A DNA stretch of 64,000 bases. Source: Marisa cornuarietis. Its lineage: Eukaryota > Mollusca > Gastropoda > Architaenioglossa > Ampullariidae. Positions 61,597-64,000 of this stretch are shown in pieces. The notes below the pieces were generated by a model. The model did no database searches. It had not been told where the DNA came from and worked only from the letters and a program-made list of their open reading frames with translations. The stretch is taken from contig SMMW01000040.1 in NCBI GenBank assembly GCA_004794655.1, positions 3,292,001 through 3,356,000 of the forward strand, given 5' to 3'. Position 1 is the stretch's first letter. Each line of letters begins with the position of its first letter. Position numbers and translations under genes: made by a program.

Positions 61597-62248
61597 ATGC
61601 TTTGCTGTGCATCATGCCGACAAGCGTCGAGCCCATCTCCTGAGCGTTCACCAACAAAGGATGCTAATACAGCTAAAAAAGACAATGGATTTTCAGATGT
61701 GGCCGTTGCTACTCAGCCCATTTCATCGCCATCGGTTACACAGCCAGCACAACAGCATCTTGCCAAGGCAGATGCAAGACAAAGTCTAAATTTCTCTGAA
61801 AGCAAAATTCCCAATTCTGACCCTCTTTCCAGGCCAGTTCTTAATCCTGAAAGCATAGGGGCCACGCATAAATCACCTTCTATACCTGCCACAACGTCAG
61901 GTCTTAACATTAATCTTACCACTCCTCCAGGGCCGGCTACCCACGTATCTATAACACCCACATCAATGGCTTCCCAGGTCTTGGTAAAAGAGGAGACCTT
62001 GCTTAAAGAGATAAACAAGCTGAGTGAGGCAGTAGAGAAGGCAGCTGCAGGAAGTGGAAGCACAGGACGGAAAGTTGCCTCTGTATATGCCAATCAGTTA
62101 AAAGCCTTGACCTCACAGGTGCGGAAGGAAGCTGGCAGCATGTCCGAGAGCGCCCTCAAGACTGTCGTGGATCGGCTGGAGGCTGTAGCAGCACGCCTTG
62201 AGTCGCTGACCTTGCAGGAGGGCATAGGTGGCCGCACTCCAGAATCAG
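61597..62248 (+). CDS. CAP: Cyclase-associated protein (CAP/Srv2), first coding exon
   Basis: CAP binds actin monomers, helps cofilin disassemble filaments and recharges actin with ATP; in yeast it also binds adenylyl cyclase. This exon encodes residues 1-217 and one base of the next codon. It starts with ATG at 61597 (A at -3), the first Met after an in-frame stop at 61570. Residues 1-7 are Cys-rich (MLCCASC). Residues 8-128 are Ser/Pro/Thr-rich and look disordered. Residues 129-217 are helical and contain VDRLEAVAARLESL (191-204), the tandem RLE motif of the CAP N-terminal coiled coil. Most CAP proteins begin near the second Met (residue 182, at 62140), so this one has an extension of about 180 residues. 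The donor is CAG|GTGAGA. The + frame is supported by the two exons downstream. Confidence 0.85.
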
Positions 62249-62786
62249 GTGAGACACTGTCATGGGTGCAAGTACTTTGGTCTCAGAATAGCAGAATAGC
62301 AGCTGTCTACAATCTCATCACTAGTTTTTGCAGTTCCAGTCTTTTTTTTAAATCACAGGATACCACGTCATATGAAGTTAATGGTCATATTTTAATAGGC
62401 TACTTACAAAAGTTGCTCACTGTTCAACATAAGTTTATATTTTGTGTGTATATGTGTAGATCTATATATAAAGCTGTGTGTAGTGAAGTATCACTCATGC
62501 AACTATGCGCACCACACATAAATACAAAACGAAGGAAAAATAAACCAATAGTGGAAAATAGTGTTTAAAAAAATGAAAATAAACATTGGCTAGCTGAGCT
62601 TAAGTAAGTCAGGAAAAATAAATAGGAAAAGCCATAGAGATAGCTAAGTTATATAAAGCTATCTCGTTATCTTGGACTACCGTATCGTCTATAAGAAACA
62701 TGCATAGGTCAATTGTGGTTGATGCTGAACTTAACATTTTTGCTACTTTACCAGCTGGACATTTATGCCTTTGCTATGTGATGCAG
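62249..62786 (+). other. CAP: CAP intron between coding exons 1 and 2
   Basis: A 538-bp intron, phase 1, with GTGAGA donor and TGATGCAG acceptor. An open frame reading on from exon 1 runs to 62568 but is AT-rich and has no CAP similarity, so it is intron. Confidence 0.85.
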
Positions 62787-62890
62787 ATGAAGTGGCTCAG
62801 TCTGTCATTGTATATGATGATTTACTGAATGGGGCCGTGGCTAAATTTATTCAGAATAGTTCTGCCATTGGTGGTGATGTTCAGACGCAG
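62787..62890 (+). CDS. CAP: CAP/Srv2, second coding exon
   Basis: A 104-bp exon encoding residues 218-252. The first codon, Asp, is split across the intron (G|AT). It reads VIVYDDLLNGAVAKFI and then SAIGGDVQTQ, which aligns with the first helices of the CAP helical-folded domain. The I(G)GDV motif is a hallmark of the family. The acceptor is ATGCAG after 62786 and the donor CAG|GTGAGT after 62890. The exon ends in phase 0. The match of phase, splice sites and family sequence makes this exon secure. Confidence 0.92.
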
Positions 62891-63276
62891 GTGAGTTCTT
62901 TTTCATTCTCTCCCTTCCATTTTCACCTTTTTTTTGTGTGTGTCTGTGTACTGTGCTTCATTTAGCACAAGGATAGATTTTGCAAAGAAAAGGTGCTGTG
63001 TAATTTACTGAGAGTTTGAAAGAAATCAGTACTAGATGCCTCATGTTGGCTAATTATAGTTTTGACACTCTCTAAATACTTTAAGACATCGCTGTGGTGT
63101 AGCTGCACCTACATTTACAACTTTTTTTAAAAAACAGAGTACTGATTCATGAACATGTATGCATGCATGCCTACATTCATATTCATGTTTGTGCCAGTTT
63201 TATATCACAAATGTAATCAGTTATTTTGAAGCAATGTCTTCTTCTTTACCTATCACTCTCTTTTTTTTCCCCCTAG
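62891..63276 (+). other. CAP: CAP intron between coding exons 2 and 3
   Basis: A 386-bp phase-0 intron, with GTGAGT donor and a strong polypyrimidine tract (TCTTTTTTTTCCCCCTAG) at the acceptor. Confidence 0.92.
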
Positions 63277-63354
63277 GCTAAACTAGTAGAAAGGGCATTC
63301 CAAGCTCAGCGCCAGTTCCTTGTGGCAGCTTCTAAGAGCAAGCAGCCTCCCCAG
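63277..63354 (+). CDS. CAP: CAP/Srv2, third coding exon
   Basis: A 78-bp exon (26 codons, residues 253-278), phase 0 at both ends. It reads AKLVERAFQAQRQFLVAASK followed by SKQPPQ, continuing the CAP helical domain (the family pattern is a helix ending (L/V)(V/L)AS(K/Q)...QP). The donor is CCCAG|GTCAGT. The remaining CAP parts (rest of the helical domain, Pro-rich stretch, WH2 and the beta-helical CARP domain) should lie beyond the right edge. Confidence 0.92.
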
Positions 63355-64000
63355 GTCAGTCAGAAGCAAAGATGATTCCTTTATTTATCAAGTAGAATAA
63401 AACTTAACATTTTTCTACTATGTAATTTTAAGAGCCCTAGAACATACTTGAGTTTAAAGTATTTGCAGTGTATATTGATTTGATACTAACTTTTTGTTTA
63501 CTAGAACCTATTTTTGCACTTCAGCATTTTATTCTTTATTGTTATGGGTGCATTTTGAGAATGTACTTTTTCTCCCATTTGACCGCTAGAAAGTACTAAA
63601 AATTTAAGAAAAACATTTGTTTTATTTTAACAACTATGCAGAGAAAGCAGAAAATTTGAAATCTTTCAAGTGTTTGCATTAATTTCTTAGAAACTGTTTC
63701 CCATGCGGCAAGTACATAAAACAGCTCTCTTGGTAACAATGCAACTGCAGGGCAAGATGCATGTAAAATAATTAATTAAATTTCTCGTGTGATAAGTACT
63801 CTGCAAGATGCTTTCATCCTATCTCACAAAATTCTCAGAGTAATAAATGAAATTCTAATTTCCTCCCCTAGTAGATCAGTCATAAAAGAAAGCTGCTAAA
63901 GTGATTTGACCTTCACCTCCAGCAGCTTCCCAGCACGCAGTTACCCGCCCCACTACAGGTGATGACTGGCCCTCAGGGGCCGTGCTAAGCATTTCACACA
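63355..64000 (+). other. CAP: CAP intron 3, start
   Basis: AT-rich sequence to the window edge. No exon matching the next expected part of CAP is seen. A 36-bp AG...GT bounded stretch at 63923-63958 would keep frame but does not resemble CAP. Confidence 0.6.

Noticed and set aside
61713..62093. 126-codon frame antisense to CAP exon 1
   Set aside because: It is the reverse shadow of a secure coding exon.
62249..62568. CAP exon 1 extended to the stop at 62566
   Set aside because: The sequence after 62248 is AT-rich and unlike CAP, while the donor and the exon at 62787 join in phase to give conserved CAP sequence.

Overview
The window looks like a piece of a metazoan nuclear genome, most likely a mollusc and probably a gastropod. 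It contains exon/intron structure with GT-AG splice sites and very long CA/GT, TTTC, CATT, GAGT and CAT microsatellites. It also holds tRNA-headed SINE fragments, non-LTR retrotransposon remnants and inverted-repeat (MITE-like) elements. There are no prokaryotic operons, no rRNA, no intact tRNA and no CRISPR array. The species cannot be fixed from the sequence alone.

Only one host gene is well supported: the 5' part of a cyclase-associated protein (CAP/Srv2) gene on the + strand at the right end. Three coding exons (61597-62248, 62787-62890, 63277-63354) join in frame. They encode an unusually long Ser/Pro-rich N-terminal extension, then the coiled-coil RLE motif region and the start of the helical CAP domain. 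A strong acceptor at 61300 puts a 5' UTR stretch in front of the ATG. A GC-richer segment ending in a splice donor at 55689 is a candidate non-coding first exon, which implies a 5.6-kb AT-rich first intron. The gene runs off the right edge.

Most of the rest is transposon debris and simple repeats. 9.15-12.43 kb (-) is a decayed non-LTR retrotransposon with ORF1, endonuclease and reverse-transcriptase remnants. 38.93-39.80 kb (+) and 41.52-42.40 kb (-) are C-terminal remnants of the same broad kind of LINE. 42.46-42.95 kb (+) is a CR1/L2-like LINE 3' end. 45.405-48.077 kb (+) is an RTE-like LINE with a 13-bp target-site duplication, several stops and a deletion removing the RT active site. A 265-bp MITE family has three copies (12.47, 30.29 and 43.10 kb), one of them swollen by a GT microsatellite. 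Other inverted-repeat elements lie at 1.16-1.28, 6.82-7.64 and 34.29-34.45 kb.

The intervals between these are gene-free as far as I can see. They hold simple repeats, short duplications and a few GC-richer patches with CRE or Ets-like sites that could be promoters or enhancers. I found no convincing new gene system. The points most worth checking are the CAP N-terminal extension, the MITE family, the clustered ATGAAGGT(T/C)CGTG repeats at 6.8-7.6 kb, and the hairpin at 1.16 kb.
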